Positions 43,262 to 52,800 of a stretch of DNA of 58,557 bases are shown here, piece by piece. Both the position numbers and the translations under genes were made by a program. The stretch's first letter is position 1; each line of letters opens with the position of its first letter. The notes under the pieces were generated by a model. The model was not told where the DNA came from and did not search any database. It saw only the letters and a list, made by a program, of their open reading frames with translations. The stretch is taken from positions 1-58,557 of the forward strand of contig JAGCEZ010000056.1 in the NCBI GenBank assembly GCA_017650365.1. The letters run 5' to 3'. This DNA is from Fibrobacterales bacterium. Its GTDB lineage: Bacteria > Fibrobacterota > Fibrobacteria > Fibrobacterales > CADBQJ01.

Positions 43262-44610
43262 CAGGCGAGCGAGGAGATGATGTCCCCGGCCCGCTTGGCC
43301 AGCTCGTCCGCCTTGCCGGGAATCGCCGATTCGGTCATCACGCGGACAATCGGCTCGGTGTTCGACTTGCGGACGTGGACCCAGCCTTCGGGCATGTCGA
43401 GCTTCAGGCCGTCGAGCTCCGACATCTGGGCGTCGGGCCAGGCCTTCTTCAGCGCCGCGAAGACGGCGTCGACGTCCAGCCCTTCCACGCTCACCTTGGC
43501 CTTGGCCATCACGTAGGGCGGGAGCGAGGCGACGAAGTCCTCGATGCCGCGCTTGTCGTGTTCGGCCATCCATTCCAGCACGAGCGCCGCGGCCAGGATG
43601 CCGTCGCGTCCGCAGTGGAGGGCGGGGAGGATGACGCCTCCGTTGCCTTCGCCGCCGATCACGCAGTTGTTGGCGCGGATCACCTCGGTCACGTTGATTT
43701 CGCCCACCTTGGAGCGCAGGGCCTTGCGGCCGTACTTCTTCGCGATGTCGTCGGAGAGGCGGCTGGTGGAGAGGTTGACCGCCAGGTCGCCTTCGCTGTG
43801 GGCCAGCACGAGGTCTTCGGCGATGGCCAGCGTGTACTCTTCGCCGACGGGGCGGCCCTTTTCGCTCACGAGCGCGCAGCGGTCGGAGTCGGGGTCGGAG
43901 GCGAAGCCGACGCAGCAGCCTTCCTTGCGGACGGTCTCGCCCAGGCCGACGAGGCTTTCGGGGATCGGTTCGGCGCCGCGGGGGAAGACGCCGTCGGGGA
44001 CGACGTTGAGCTCGACCACGTCGCAGCCGAGCTTCTTGAGGAGCTTGGTGAAGATGAAGCAGCCGGCGCCGTTGACGGCGTCGATCGCCACCTTGAACTT
44101 CTTGGAGCGGATGAGGTCCACGTTCACGTAGGGGAGGGCCAGCACGGCGTCCACGTGGTCGTCGTCGCCGCCGTTGTGGACGGTCACCTTGCCGATCTTG
44201 TCCCAGGGCTGCCAGGAGAAGGAGTCGTTGTCGGCGATCTTCTTCAGCTCCTCGACCTGCGACTGCACGAGGAAGGTGCCGTCGGAGTTGAGGAACTTGA
44301 GGGCGTTCCACTGGGCGGGGTTGTGGCTGGCGGTGATGATGATGCCGCCGTCGCAGTCGGTCTGCTGGACCACCATTTCGACCGTGGGGGTCGTGGCGAG
44401 GCCGAGCTCCATCACGTCCACGCCGGAGAGTTCGCAGAGGGCGCTCACCATGCGGTCGATGGCGGGGCCGGTGACGCGGGAGTCGCGGCCGATGGCCACC
44501 TTCCTGGCGCCGATCACCTTGAGGAAGGCGCGGGTGTGGCGCAGGAGGACGTCGGGGGTCAGATCTTCGCCGACCACGCCACGGAGGCCGGAAACGGTAC
44601 GCATCAGCAT
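43261..44610 (-). CDS. Phosphohexomutase (GlmM/phosphomannomutase-like)
   Basis: A 449-aa alpha-D-phosphohexomutase. The phosphoserine loop TASHNPAQWNALKF has Ser about 95. The metal loop is ASDPDSDRCALVSE (about 244), the sugar-specificity loop VIGGEGNGGVILPA, and the phosphate-binding loop VHVRKSNTEPIVRV (about 417). GEGNGG in place of GEQSG resembles GlmM/PMM forms of the FCB group and archaea. The most likely reaction is glucosamine-6-P to glucosamine-1-P for cell-wall precursors; mannose or glucose phosphates are alternatives. The ATG at 44610 is supported by AGGAG 7 nt upstream; the second ATG at 44604 has worse spacing. Confidence 0.87.
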   Translation of the reverse strand: MLMRTVSGLRGVVGEDLTPDVLLRHTRAFLKVIGARKVAIGRDSRVTGPAIDRMVSALCELSGVDVMELGLATTPTVEMVVQQTDCDGGIIITASHNPAQWNALKFLNSDGTFLVQSQVEELKKIADNDSFSWQPWDKIGKVTVHNGGDDDHVDAVLALPYVNVDLIRSKKFKVAIDAVNGAGCFIFTKLLKKLGCDVVELNVVPDGVFPRGAEPIPESLVGLGETVRKEGCCVGFASDPDSDRCALVSEKGRPVGEEYTLAIAEDLVLAHSEGDLAVNLSTSRLSDDIAKKYGRKALRSKVGEINVTEVIRANNCVIGGEGNGGVILPALHCGRDGILAAALVLEWMAEHDKRGIEDFVASLPPYVMAKAKVSVEGLDVDAVFAALKKAWPDAQMSELDGLKLDMPEGWVHVRKSNTEPIVRVMTESAIPGKADELAKRAGDIISSLA

Positions 44611-44642
44611 GGGATTTCTCCTTGTGGAGCGGAAAACCGCCC

Positions 44643-44650
44643 TAAATTTA
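44643..44650 (-). promoter_or_regulatory. Putative -10 element of the phosphohexomutase gene
   Basis: TAAATTTA, preceded by TGC on the minus strand, 32 nt before the ATG. This transcript would carry a leader with AGGAG, unlike the leaderless group. Confidence 0.45.
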
Positions 44651-44659
44651 GCATTGTGG

Positions 44660-44690
44660 TTGACCGATTCGCCCGTTCTGTCTAGATTTG
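44660..44690 (+). promoter_or_regulatory. rpmB promoter
   Basis: TTGACC (44660-44665), exactly 17 bp, then TAGATTTG (44683-44690). This is the clearest two-part promoter in the window and anchors the reading of TAGATTTG as a -10 element. Confidence 0.75.
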
Positions 44691-44716
44691 GGCGCACAAG
44701 TTTTCGGAGGCCTAAA

Positions 44717-44938
44717 ATGAGCCGCACATGCGATGTCACTGGTAAGAAAGGTCTGGTCGGTTGCCTGGTTTCCCACTCGCGCCGCCACGTCAAGCACAAG
44801 CAGCTGCCCAATCTGCAGACGAAGCGCTTCTTCGTCCCCGAGGAAGACCGCTGGGTCACCCTCAAGGTGAGCGCCGCCGCCCTGCGCACCATCGACAAGA
44901 AGGGCATCTCCGCCGTTCTGAAGGAAATGGGCGCCTAG
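44717..44938 (+). CDS. rpmB: 50S ribosomal protein L28
   Basis: A 73-aa ribosomal protein, starting SRTCDVTGKKGLVG, with the conserved SHSRRHVKHKQLPNLQTKRF and a C-terminal LRTIDKKGISAVL. GGAGG (44706-44710) gives a strong ribosome binding site. It is transcribed alone, between its own promoter and terminator. L28 stabilises the large subunit near the 23S rRNA peptidyl site. No rpmG follows, although the two genes are often paired. Confidence 0.96.
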   Translation: MSRTCDVTGKKGLVGCLVSHSRRHVKHKQLPNLQTKRFFVPEEDRWVTLKVSAAALRTIDKKGISAVLKEMGA

Positions 44939-44961
44939 TCCCGTTCCGGAACGGAGTTCCC

Positions 44962-44999
44962 CGGACGCGCCGCGCATCGGTCGCGTCCGTTCTTTTTTT
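44962..44999 (+). terminator. Intrinsic terminator after rpmB
   Basis: CGGACGCG (44962-44969) pairs with CGCGTCCG (44982-44989) across a 12-nt loop and is followed by TTCTTTTTTT. Confidence 0.9.
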
Positions 45000-45027
45000 C
45001 CGTTCCCTTTCCCGGAGGAGCCGGAGC

Positions 45028-45996
45028 TTGGACGAAAAGCGGGGAGTCCGGACGATCCGACGCGCGGCCGCGCTCGCGCTCGCCGCGGCCTCCGCGCTCC
45101 ACGCGCTCTCCTGGGTCCGTCCGCTCGACGCGCGGAACCTGTTCCAGCTGGAGTTCGCGCTCCATCCCTACGAGGCCTCGGCGACCCTGGTCGCCCCGCT
45201 GGGCGAGGAGGGGATCCCCTCGCTGGACGCCAACGCGGAGGAGGGGCTCTTCTACAGCGAGACGTTCCGGCAGCTCGCGCTCCCGAACTTCTGGTCGATC
45301 GGCGTGGACGTCAAGCCCGTCGCGGTCGCGGGCGTGGTCGTGCGCGAGAACTTCCCGGAGGCCTTCGACGCCGCCGAGATCCGCCCGGGCGTCAACGCGA
45401 TCCGCATCGTCACCGACGGCTTCCCGGACCCCGGCGCGCTCGTGCTGGGCGCGGGGAGCGAGATCAACGTCGTGGACGCGGACGGGCGCATCGTCGGGCG
45501 CTGCCACGGCGGCTTCGCGCTGGCCTCGGGCTTCGGGCACATCGTCAGCAACTCCATCTTCGCGGACCTCTGGACCGAGCCGTCGTTCCGCATCAAGGGC
45601 GAGATCGTCGGCGAGGACCGCGAGCTCGGCTGGACGTTCGCCCTCGGCGCGCGCTTCCACTCCGACCGCGAGATCCGCAACACGATGTTCCTGAACCTCG
45701 TCCGCGACCGCGTGGACCGCTGGTACTCCGGCTGGCATCCGCTGCGCAACACCACGCTCGAATACCGCGTGGACTTCTCGATCTCCCGGCTGGCCCGCAC
45801 CGGCGAGCCCTTCGGCGACGGCGCGGTCTACAACGCGATGCTCGTGGGCAAGCGGTGGTCGGTCCGCAAGGGGCGCAACACGCTGGGCGTGAAGATCGGC
45901 GCGAGCTACCTGTGGAAGAACGGCTACACGGGCCGCGTGCTCGAGGCCGCCCACCTGGGCTGGGACATCCTCCTGCGGCCGTCCCTCACGTTCTAG
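45028..45996 (+). CDS. Exported protein of unknown function, possibly outer-membrane
   Basis: A 322-aa protein. The best start is a TTG at 45028, 7 nt after CGGAGGAG, giving a basic N-terminus and signal peptide (AAALALAAASALHALSW). The rest is rich in alternating polar and aromatic strands (NLFQLEFALHPYEASATL, LEYRVDFSISRLAR, LGVKIGASYLWKNGY) and ends in aromatic F (LLRPSLTF), as expected for a small outer-membrane beta-barrel. I recognise no named family. It stands alone between rpmB and the convergent exonuclease gene. Confidence 0.72.
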   Translation: MDEKRGVRTIRRAAALALAAASALHALSWVRPLDARNLFQLEFALHPYEASATLVAPLGEEGIPSLDANAEEGLFYSETFRQLALPNFWSIGVDVKPVAVAGVVVRENFPEAFDAAEIRPGVNAIRIVTDGFPDPGALVLGAGSEINVVDADGRIVGRCHGGFALASGFGHIVSNSIFADLWTEPSFRIKGEIVGEDRELGWTFALGARFHSDREIRNTMFLNLVRDRVDRWYSGWHPLRNTTLEYRVDFSISRLARTGEPFGDGAVYNAMLVGKRWSVRKGRNTLGVKIGASYLWKNGYTGRVLEAAHLGWDILLRPSLTF

Positions 45997-46009
45997 AAGG
46001 CGCGGAAAA

Positions 46010-46648
46010 TCAGAAGGAGAGCGGTTCGCCGCCGTGGATCCTGTCGATCGACGGCTTGGCGGCGCTGATCTGGAGGTCGGCCGGCCTGGCCATGCCGTCG
46101 TGCAGCAGCCCGGCGAAGACGTAGGCGAGCACTTCGCAGTCGTAGCAGGCGCGGTGGAGCCTCGAGGCGTCCACCGGGGGCATCTCGATCTTGTGCTCGC
46201 GCGTCAGCATCTTGGCGATAAACGAGAGTTTGTGGTTCGCGTATTCCGGGTGGACGGCGCGCGCGATGCGCAGGCTGTCGTAGACCTTCTGCGTGAACCT
46301 GGGGAGCGGCTTGGCCGCGGCCACGAAGGCGCAGTCGAAGGGGGCGTTGTGGGCCACGAGGAGCGAAGACTGGCCGCAGAAGGCGCGGAACTTCTCCAGC
46401 ACGTCGGCGATCGGGGGCTCGTTCTCCACCATCTCGTTGGTGATGTGGTTGACGTCGGTGGCGTCCTTGGGGATGAGCATGGTCGGCTTCGCCAGCGATT
46501 CCCACTCGTCCACGATCTCCGCGGCGAAGCGTCCGTCGGGACGGACGTCCACGGTGAACTTCACCCCGGCGATTTCGATGATCTGGTCGTGGTCCTTGTC
46601 GAGGCCCGTGGTTTCGGTGTCGAAGGCGACGAAAATCTGCTTGCTCAT
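46010..46648 (-). CDS. DnaQ-like DEDDh 3'-5' exonuclease
   Basis: A 212-aa exonuclease related to the DNA polymerase III epsilon subunit. Exo I is VAFDTETTGL (about residues 8-17), Exo II LVAHNAPFDCAFV (about 96-108), and Exo III HRACYDCEVLAYV with the His and Asp of the DEDDh class (about 164-176). It may act in proofreading or in repair; no polymerase-binding tail is evident. The -10 element of this gene lies inside the 3' end of the upstream acyltransferase gene, and the ATG is 5 nt beyond it. Confidence 0.88.
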   Translation of the reverse strand: MSKQIFVAFDTETTGLDKDHDQIIEIAGVKFTVDVRPDGRFAAEIVDEWESLAKPTMLIPKDATDVNHITNEMVENEPPIADVLEKFRAFCGQSSLLVAHNAPFDCAFVAAAKPLPRFTQKVYDSLRIARAVHPEYANHKLSFIAKMLTREHKIEMPPVDASRLHRACYDCEVLAYVFAGLLHDGMARPADLQISAAKPSIDRIHGGEPLSF

Positions 46649-46652
46649 GGAG

Positions 46653-47138
46653 TCAAAGATAGCTCCACGAGCATTCGATCTCCGACAGGGGAAGCGGGAT
46701 CCGCATGGAGTCCCACGTGCGCAGCGTCAGCGCGCGCGAGTACTTGAATTCCAGAAGCACGGCGGGCCGGCCGCTCTTCTCCGCGAGCCACCGCGTCCCC
46801 GGGCGTTCGACGCGCGCCGGCCCGCGGGGGCCGTCCAGCGCCATGCCCGCGGAACCGCCCGCGCGCAGGTGCCGGAGCAGGTGACGCGCCGCCGCGGCCC
46901 GGCCGCCGCAGGACCCGTTCGCCACCTTCCATCCCGCGCGTTCGAAGAGCGGGCTCCAGCGCATCCCGTCGCGGGAGGCGCTGACGAGCGCCATCGGGCG
47001 CACGTCGCGCAGCAGCCGGAAGGCCGCGGGCAGGTCGCCGTGCCAGCAGCACCAGACGACGGGCCCGGCGGGAAGCTCCGGCGCGCGGAGCCGCCAGGTG
47101 CGGACCAGAAGTTCGACGAGCGGGATTTCGAAGCGCAT
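46653..47138 (-). CDS. DUF374 / lysophospholipid acyltransferase-like protein
   Basis: A 161-aa protein of the DUF374 group, related to acyltransferases that modify lipid A or phospholipids. Family parts are PVVWCCWHGDLPAAFRL (His of the HX4D-type site), LVSASRDGMRW, RAAAARHLLRHLRAGGS, ALDGPRGPARVERPG and WLAEKSGRPAVLLEF. It is shorter than the usual 200 or so residues, mainly at the C-terminus. The ATG at 47138 is chosen; extending upstream adds 40 residues with no similarity and would enter the tRNA promoter. Confidence 0.75.
   Translation of the reverse strand: MRFEIPLVELLVRTWRLRAPELPAGPVVWCCWHGDLPAAFRLLRDVRPMALVSASRDGMRWSPLFERAGWKVANGSCGGRAAAARHLLRHLRAGGSAGMALDGPRGPARVERPGTRWLAEKSGRPAVLLEFKYSRALTLRTWDSMRIPLPLSEIECSWSYL
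46654..46661 (-). promoter_or_regulatory. Putative -10 element of the DnaQ-like gene
   Basis: TATCTTTG on the minus strand, 5 nt (ACTCC) before the ATG at 46648; it overlaps the last codons of the acyltransferase gene. Confidence 0.5.
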
Positions 47139-47145
47139 CGTGCGG

Positions 47146-47153
47146 AAAAAATA
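47146..47153 (-). promoter_or_regulatory. Putative -10 element of the DUF374 gene
   Basis: TATTTTTT on the minus strand, 7 nt before the ATG at 47138. Confidence 0.35.
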
Positions 47154-47215
47154 GACTGGGGCGGGCTTTTTCGCGCGCCCCGGAGCCGCGGAGCCCGGAA
47201 CGCCGGAATTTTTTC

Positions 47216-47221
47216 TACAAT
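47216..47221 (+). promoter_or_regulatory. -10 element of tRNA-Cys
   Basis: TACAAT, 10 nt before the mature tRNA 5' end. No good -35 box is seen 17 bp upstream. Confidence 0.45.
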
Positions 47222-47231
47222 TGTCGGCGTC

Positions 47232-47304
47232 GGTGACATAGCCAAGTTGGTAAGGCAAAGCTCTGCAAAAGCTTCATTCCCCGGTTCGAATCCGGGTGTC
47301 ACCT
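47232..47304 (+). tRNA. tRNA-Cys (anticodon GCA)
   Basis: A full cloverleaf: acceptor GGTGACA/TGTCACC, D-stem GCC/GGC, anticodon stem AAGCT/AGCTT with loop CTGCAAA (anticodon GCA at 47265-47267), T-stem CCCGG/CCGGG with loop TTCGAAT, and discriminator U, as expected for tRNA-Cys. The CCA end is not encoded. Confidence 0.96.
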
Positions 47305-47314
47305 CTAAAAGAAG

Positions 47315-47346
47315 AAGGCTCCGGGTTCCCGGAGCCTTTTCCTTTT
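47315..47346 (+). terminator. Intrinsic terminator after tRNA-Cys
   Basis: AAGGCTCCGGG (47315-47325) pairs with CCCGGAGCCTT (47328-47338) across a TT loop and is followed by TTCCTTTT. It may also help end the convergent PEGA gene. Confidence 0.92.
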
Positions 47347-47361
47347 CGGCGTTTTCCGCCT

Positions 47362-47931
47362 CTAGTGCTTCTTGCCGCGCTTGGCGTTCAGGTGCACCTT
47401 GATCGTCTCCTCGCCGACGATGCGGACCAGGGAGTCCTTCACCGCGCCGCCGCCGCAGTTGATCTCGATCAGGTGGTCCCCTTCGCGGATGTTGTGCAGC
47501 GTGAGCGTGCCGCCGTCGGTGCGGTCGGCCAGGTCGCCGTCGATCATCACCTGGCACTTGCCGGGGGTGGTGGTCAGCTCCAGGTTGCCCCAGGGCATGC
47601 GGGTCTTGGTCTCGTAGACGTTGCGCGGGTCCTGCTTGCCGTTCTTGTCGGGCCACACGTTGAAGCGCATGTTCACCAGCTGCTGCGCCTGCTTGGCGTT
47701 TTCGTCGTCGATGATGACGAGGTCGAAGCGGCCGGTGGGGAACTCGCGGTTGACGATCGGGGTCTTGCCCAGCTCTTCGCCGTCGAGGTAGACCTTGGAA
47801 CCCTGGGGGTCGGTCTTGATGGTGACGTGGCCGGTTTCGCCGCGTTCGGGAACTTCGAAGTCGTCGTCGCCGGCGAAGGCGGCGAAGGCCGCGCAGGCCA
47901 GGAGTGCAGTCAGGATCTTGAGGCTTTTCAT
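47362..47931 (-). CDS. Exported PEGA-domain protein
   Basis: A 189-aa exported protein (signal LKILTALLACAAFAAFA). A PEGA domain, a small surface-layer-like beta fold, is seen at about residues 33-95 (GHVTIKTDPQGSKVYLDG, LGKTPIVNREFPTGRFDLVI). A second, weaker copy lies at about 115-185 (LELTTTPGKCQVMIDG, HNIREGDHLIEI). The function is unknown; the fold is often linked to cell-surface or glycan contact. Stop is TAG. A TATATTGT element lies 33 nt before the ATG. Confidence 0.85.
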   Translation of the reverse strand: MKSLKILTALLACAAFAAFAGDDDFEVPERGETGHVTIKTDPQGSKVYLDGEELGKTPIVNREFPTGRFDLVIIDDENAKQAQQLVNMRFNVWPDKNGKQDPRNVYETKTRMPWGNLELTTTPGKCQVMIDGDLADRTDGGTLTLHNIREGDHLIEINCGGGAVKDSLVRIVGEETIKVHLNAKRGKKH

Positions 47932-47964
47932 CGCAAAAAGGCTCCGGTCGGAGGTTGAACGCAC

Positions 47965-47972
47965 ACAATATA
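47965..47972 (-). promoter_or_regulatory. Putative -10 element of the PEGA gene
   Basis: TATATTGT on the minus strand, 33 nt before the ATG at 47931, in an AT-rich gap between the PEGA and TamA genes. Confidence 0.4.
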
Positions 47973-48005
47973 ACAAGTGGCGCGGGAAAACGGCCCGGCC
48001 GGGCG

Positions 48006-49838
48006 TCAGATCGCCTGCGAGAGGTCGAAGCTGAAGCGGTTCCAGGCGAACGATTCGACGGCCGTCAGGTCCTTGAAGGTGCGCTTGAACGTGTAGTCGA
48101 GCCGGAGCGTGAGGAAGGGGAGCCGGTAGTGGATCCCGGCGCCCACCGCCATCTGCTCGTCGGCCTCGTAGACGTCGTTCTGGCGGTCCTGGACGCGCGC
48201 CCAGTCCACGAACTGCACCAGCTGGAAGTTGTGCAGGACGGGGATCTTGGGCAGATTGAGGCGGAATTCGTTCGAGACCCGCAGGTAGCGCGGCGCCAGC
48301 CCGGGCTTCACCACGTCCCCGCCGTCCTCGGCCGCGCCCTCGAGCGTCTGCCGCGGGTAGACGGAGCGCTCCGCGTAGCCGCGCACCGAGCGGAAGCCGC
48401 CCTGGTAGAAGACCTTGGCGTCGTCGCGGTCGCCCTCGTCGAAGAAGAGGCCGCCGTCGATGGCGAAGGCCCAGAAGATGCCGCGGCTCAGCGGCACGTA
48501 GCTGCGCGTCTCCAGCCCGAGCGAGGTGAAGCGGTTGTCCACGCGGCCGCCGTTGGTGAGCGTGAGGCGCGCGCGGAAGCCGCTCGTGGGGTCGAAGGCG
48601 TCGTTGACGACCGCGAGGTCGAGGATCGGCTGGACGGCGAGCTTGGTGTAGGCGGTCCGCTCGAGCGAGTCGCGCTCGTCGTCGTGGCCCGCGTAGAGGA
48701 TGGTGTGCCGCACGTCGCCGGCGAGGATCCCCTTGAGGTGCGAGGTCAGCTGCTTGGTCAGCCAGCTCCGGTTGCGCACTTCGTAGCGCACTTCCAGCGA
48801 GTCGTCGAATCCGGGGATCGGGAGGCCGTCTTCCTGGTTGTAGTAGATCTTGTCGTCGAACCGCAGGTCGGTGCCGAGGAAGAGCGGGTGCCCGTAGCCG
48901 AGCGCGAAGCGCTGGCGGTGCTGGGAGACGAGGGCGCCCATGCTCCCTTCGTGGAACCGCCCGAAGAAGTTCCGGTACTTCAGCCCCGTCTCGACGCCGG
49001 CGCCCAGGTACCAGGGGTCGAGGAAGACGCGGTTCGTCCAGACGCCCGGCTGCTTCTCCACGACGGCCATCTTCAGGTCGCTGTTCCCGTCGGCGCGCAG
49101 CGAGTCCCGGATCTGGACCGAGCGGAAGAGCCCGGTGCCGAGCAGCCTCCTGCGGTACGACGTCAGCCTCTTCCCGGAGACCGGCTCGCCCTCGGTCGTC
49201 TTCCAGAGGGAGCGCAGGTATTCCGGGTCGCTCAGCCCCTTCCTCCCGGCGTCGCCGACGCGCTTCGCCTCCGCGGAGAGCGTCCCCATGCGCACGCGCG
49301 CGCCCGCCTCGAACCGGAAGACGATGTCCACGCGGCGCTCCAGCGTGTCGGGGACGGGGGTCGTCGAGCCGCGGACGTGGAGGAAGCCCTTGTCGCGGTA
49401 GAACGCGGCGAAGTTCTCGAGCTCCTCGTCCAGGAGGTCCTCCTCGGCCGGGTCGCCGGGGCGGATGGTCCGGCGGGGGAGCTCCTCGAGGATCTCCGGG
49501 TCGTCGGACTCGAACCGGAAGTCGCCGTAGGACCAGAGCGGGCCTTCGTCGATCCGGCAGATCCAGCGCGCGGCCTGCGCGGTGTCGGGCCGGCATCCGA
49601 CCGTCGCGCCGAAGTAGCCCTCAGAGCGGTAGAGGAGCAGGACGTTGTCGCTCCCGCTTTCGACGAAGTAGCTCTGGCGCTGGGGCGGCAGCTCGGCGAA
49701 GCCGTCGGGGAGCGCCATCTGCGCGGCGAGCTCGCTGCGCGAGAAGACCTCGTTCCCCTCGAACTTCACCGCGGCGGCGGAGAGCTGCGCGGCGAGCAGG
49801 AGAAGCGCCGGAAGCGCGCGGAGGAGGCGTCCCGTCAT
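48006..49838 (-). CDS. tamA: Omp85-family outer-membrane assembly protein TamA
   Basis: A 610-aa Omp85 protein. After a signal (LLRALPALLLLAAQLSAAA) come POTRA domains (about residues 22-255; VKFEGNEVFSRSELAAQM, YFGATVGCRPDTAQAAR, YRRRLLGTGLFRSVQIRDS) and then a C-terminal 16-strand type beta-barrel. The barrel has the Omp85 lid motif GGFRSVRGYAERSVYP (about 470-485) and the end RFSFDLSQAI. It lies directly after tamB with a 4-nt overlap; TamA and TamB together insert certain outer-membrane proteins and move lipids. BamA is the alternative, but pairing with tamB favours TamA. Confidence 0.9.
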   Translation of the reverse strand: MTGRLLRALPALLLLAAQLSAAAVKFEGNEVFSRSELAAQMALPDGFAELPPQRQSYFVESGSDNVLLLYRSEGYFGATVGCRPDTAQAARWICRIDEGPLWSYGDFRFESDDPEILEELPRRTIRPGDPAEEDLLDEELENFAAFYRDKGFLHVRGSTTPVPDTLERRVDIVFRFEAGARVRMGTLSAEAKRVGDAGRKGLSDPEYLRSLWKTTEGEPVSGKRLTSYRRRLLGTGLFRSVQIRDSLRADGNSDLKMAVVEKQPGVWTNRVFLDPWYLGAGVETGLKYRNFFGRFHEGSMGALVSQHRQRFALGYGHPLFLGTDLRFDDKIYYNQEDGLPIPGFDDSLEVRYEVRNRSWLTKQLTSHLKGILAGDVRHTILYAGHDDERDSLERTAYTKLAVQPILDLAVVNDAFDPTSGFRARLTLTNGGRVDNRFTSLGLETRSYVPLSRGIFWAFAIDGGLFFDEGDRDDAKVFYQGGFRSVRGYAERSVYPRQTLEGAAEDGGDVVKPGLAPRYLRVSNEFRLNLPKIPVLHNFQLVQFVDWARVQDRQNDVYEADEQMAVGAGIHYRLPFLTLRLDYTFKRTFKDLTAVESFAWNRFSFDLSQAI

Positions 49839-52800
49839 TCGGCGGCCCCTCCCTCTTCCGTCTCCGCGCGGCGGCTCCAGCCGCGCGACCTGTCGCGGCA
49901 CCGCCCGAAGAGGCAGTCGCCCCAGAACCCGACCGAGTGCGAGACGCCCGTGCTGAACTCCAGCTGGTTGTCCGAGCCGTTCTCCGCCTCGGAGAGGAAG
50001 GTGCGGATCTGCGCGCCCATGTCGAACGACCAGCGGCCCTGCCAGTAGTCGGTCGTGTCGGTCCCGTTGTGGAAGAACCACTGGATCGCGGCCCGCGTGA
50101 TGTCGTTGTAGGTCGCCTCGCTCCCGGTGGCCTTGGTGTAGCTGATGCTGAGGATGAGCGTGGAGTCGACGATGTTGAAGGGGAGCTCGCCCGAGAACGA
50201 GGCGCTGTCGGCGTCGCCGAAGGAGGAGCTCTCGCCGTGCGCGAGCGCGTTCTGCGCCCCCTTGGCCAGCGAGATCTTCGGGCTCCCGAGGAGGTTCGCG
50301 CCGATGGCCTTGTTCAGCGAGCGCGTGGCGTCGCGCCCCGCGGACTCGATCGCGCTCTCCGCGAGCTGCAGGCCGCTGGCCGTCAGGTTGTTCTGGTCGC
50401 CGTCGTCCATCACGCATCCGAACTGCAGGCTCTGCACCGCGTTGCGCGAGGGCAGCTGGCGCGAGCACCCCTCCGCCTCGGCGGTCAGGCCCAGCTTCTC
50501 GATCGTCCCGCCGACGCGCAGCGCGACGTCGCACCGCTCGTCCTCCTCCTCGCGGGTGGCGTTGCAGATCGGGAGCTCGCGCGAGGCGCGGATCTCGATC
50601 GAGCCCTTGGAGAGCGGCTGCGAGAACCACTCCACCTGCGCCGAGGGGATCTCGTAGCGGTCGCTCTGCAGCTCCAGCCAGCCGTTGTCCGCCGCGCGGA
50701 CGTCGCCCTCGAGCAGCGGGTTCTGCGTGGTCCCGTGCACCTGGAGCGAGACGGACAGCGGCAGGAGGAAGACGTTGGTCTTCGCCCAGAGCGCGTCCTT
50801 CCCCGAGTCGTTCAGCCGGAAGTCCAGGTCGATCGCCTCGGACCGCGTCGGCCGGCGGGCCGCGACGGCGCCGGAGGCGTCCCCGCCGCCGCGCTTCCGG
50901 TGCTGGAAGAGCTTCGGGATCATCTGCATCAGCGACCAGATGGAGAGCTCGGGCACGTCCATCTTCTCGAAGAGCAGCGAGTCGAGCGTCGCCGAGCCCT
51001 CGAGGCGCGCGCGCCGCCCCCCTTCGGCGAACGAGTAGCGCAGGTCCGCCCCGGCCACGGCCGCGGAGAGCCGTCCGTACTTCCCGAGCCTCCGCTCGTA
51101 GCGCACGCCGGGGGCGCGCACGGCCGCGCGCCTTCCCTCGAGCGTCCCGCGCGCCCCGAGGAGCGTGACGGTCTCGTCCTCCGAGAGCGCCGCGGAGAAG
51201 CGCTCGGTCCCGAACTCGAACCGGCGCAGCGCGTTCTCCGCGAGGTCCGCCTCCGCGTCGAGCTCGACGCGCTCCCCGAGGTCGTTGCGGAGCTCCGCGT
51301 GCGCGGCGGCGACGCCGTCCGCCACCTGGAGCTCGGTTCGCAGCGGGAGCCGGATGCCCGCGAACGCGAGGTCGCCGCCGCTCTGGCTGGCGTTCGCGCG
51401 GAGCGACGCGAAGCCCCCCCGGAAGCTGTAGGAGAGCGAGCCGTTCAGCTCGCTTCCGGCGAGGGAGACCGAGCCGTCGGGCAGGCTCCAGTCGCCGTCC
51501 GCGCGGAAGTCCCCGGCGAGGTCCAGCGTCGGGCCGAGCGAGGCCGTCGCCCGGACGCGGCCCTGCGACGAGGCGCGGTAGTCGAGCGAGAAGAGGCGCG
51601 TCTCCCCGAAGAGGCTCTCCGCGGAGAAGAGGAGCTCGCCCTCGATCTCCTCGTTCGCGACCGGGCGCACGAGCCCGGAGATCCGGACCGCCTCGCCCTT
51701 CGCGTCCATCGCCAGGCGCGGCGACGAGACCAGCTCCCGCCCGCCGCTCCGCAGGCGGAGCGAGTCGGCGCGGATCCCGCCGTCGATCTCGAGCTTCGCG
51801 TTGAAGTGCAGCGACCCGGAGAGCTCGCCCGAGAGGTCGATCCCCTTCAGCCAGGGGAGGCTGACCTGGCTCAGCTGCAGCCCGTCGGTCCGGACCGAGG
51901 CCTCCTGCAGCCCGCCGAGCGCCCGCTCCTCCTCGTCGAAGACGAAGAGCGCCTGCCCGTGGACCGTGTTCACCCCCTGGCGCACCGAGACGGAGTCGAG
52001 CCAGATCGAGTCCCTGCTGTTGACGAACCGGAGCCGTCCCGCGTAGACGTCGGAGGAGGCGCCCAGCGTCGCCGCCACCTGGACGACGCCGTCGCTGATC
52101 CCGCTCCGCATGTCGCGCTCCACCTTGCCGTTCACCGTGCCGGGCAGCGAGTGGATCGTCTCCTCCTTCACGCCCAGCGGCAGTTCGCGGATCGGGATCT
52201 CCTTCAGCGAGAGCGTCAGCTTCTCGAAGATCGGCCCCTCCACGCGCGCCACGCCGCCCGAGGGAAGGTCGACGCGGAACATCAGCGTCTCCTCGTCGCC
52301 GAACGGGACCACCTCGCCGCGGATCGGGTAGTCGAGCCCGTCGTGCACCAGCTTCGCGTCCCAGAAGACCAGCCCCTTTTTGTCGATCTTCAGGCGCGTC
52401 AGCAGCGACTCCGCCGCGAACCCGTAGGCGGTCACGCCGGCCAGCCGGACGTCCATGTCCACCATGCCGGCGCCGAACTCCCCGTAGGTGATCCCCCGCT
52501 CGTAGTGGGTGTTCCTGTTCGTCCAGGTGTCGGCCCAGGGCTCGTCGGGCGACATGTGCATCGTGAAGGTCCCGCGCATCGGCCTCGCGGAGTCGGCGAG
52601 ATGGTCGATCTTCGCCTCCACGCGCGTCCCCTCCTTCGTCACGACGGTCGCGGCGAGCCTTTTCCCGTCCCATTCCGCGGACGGCACCGTGAAGTCGATC
52701 GGGAGCTTGAACATGTGGACGATGTCGATGTCCATCCCGTGGACGCCGCCCTGCGCGGAGATTTCGCCCGAGGCGGTCCGCCTCCCCTTGAACGAGACGC

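Noticed and set aside
47139-47258. N-terminal extension of the DUF374 protein to 47258
   Set aside because: The extra 40 codons overlap the tRNA-Cys gene on the other strand and do not resemble the family.
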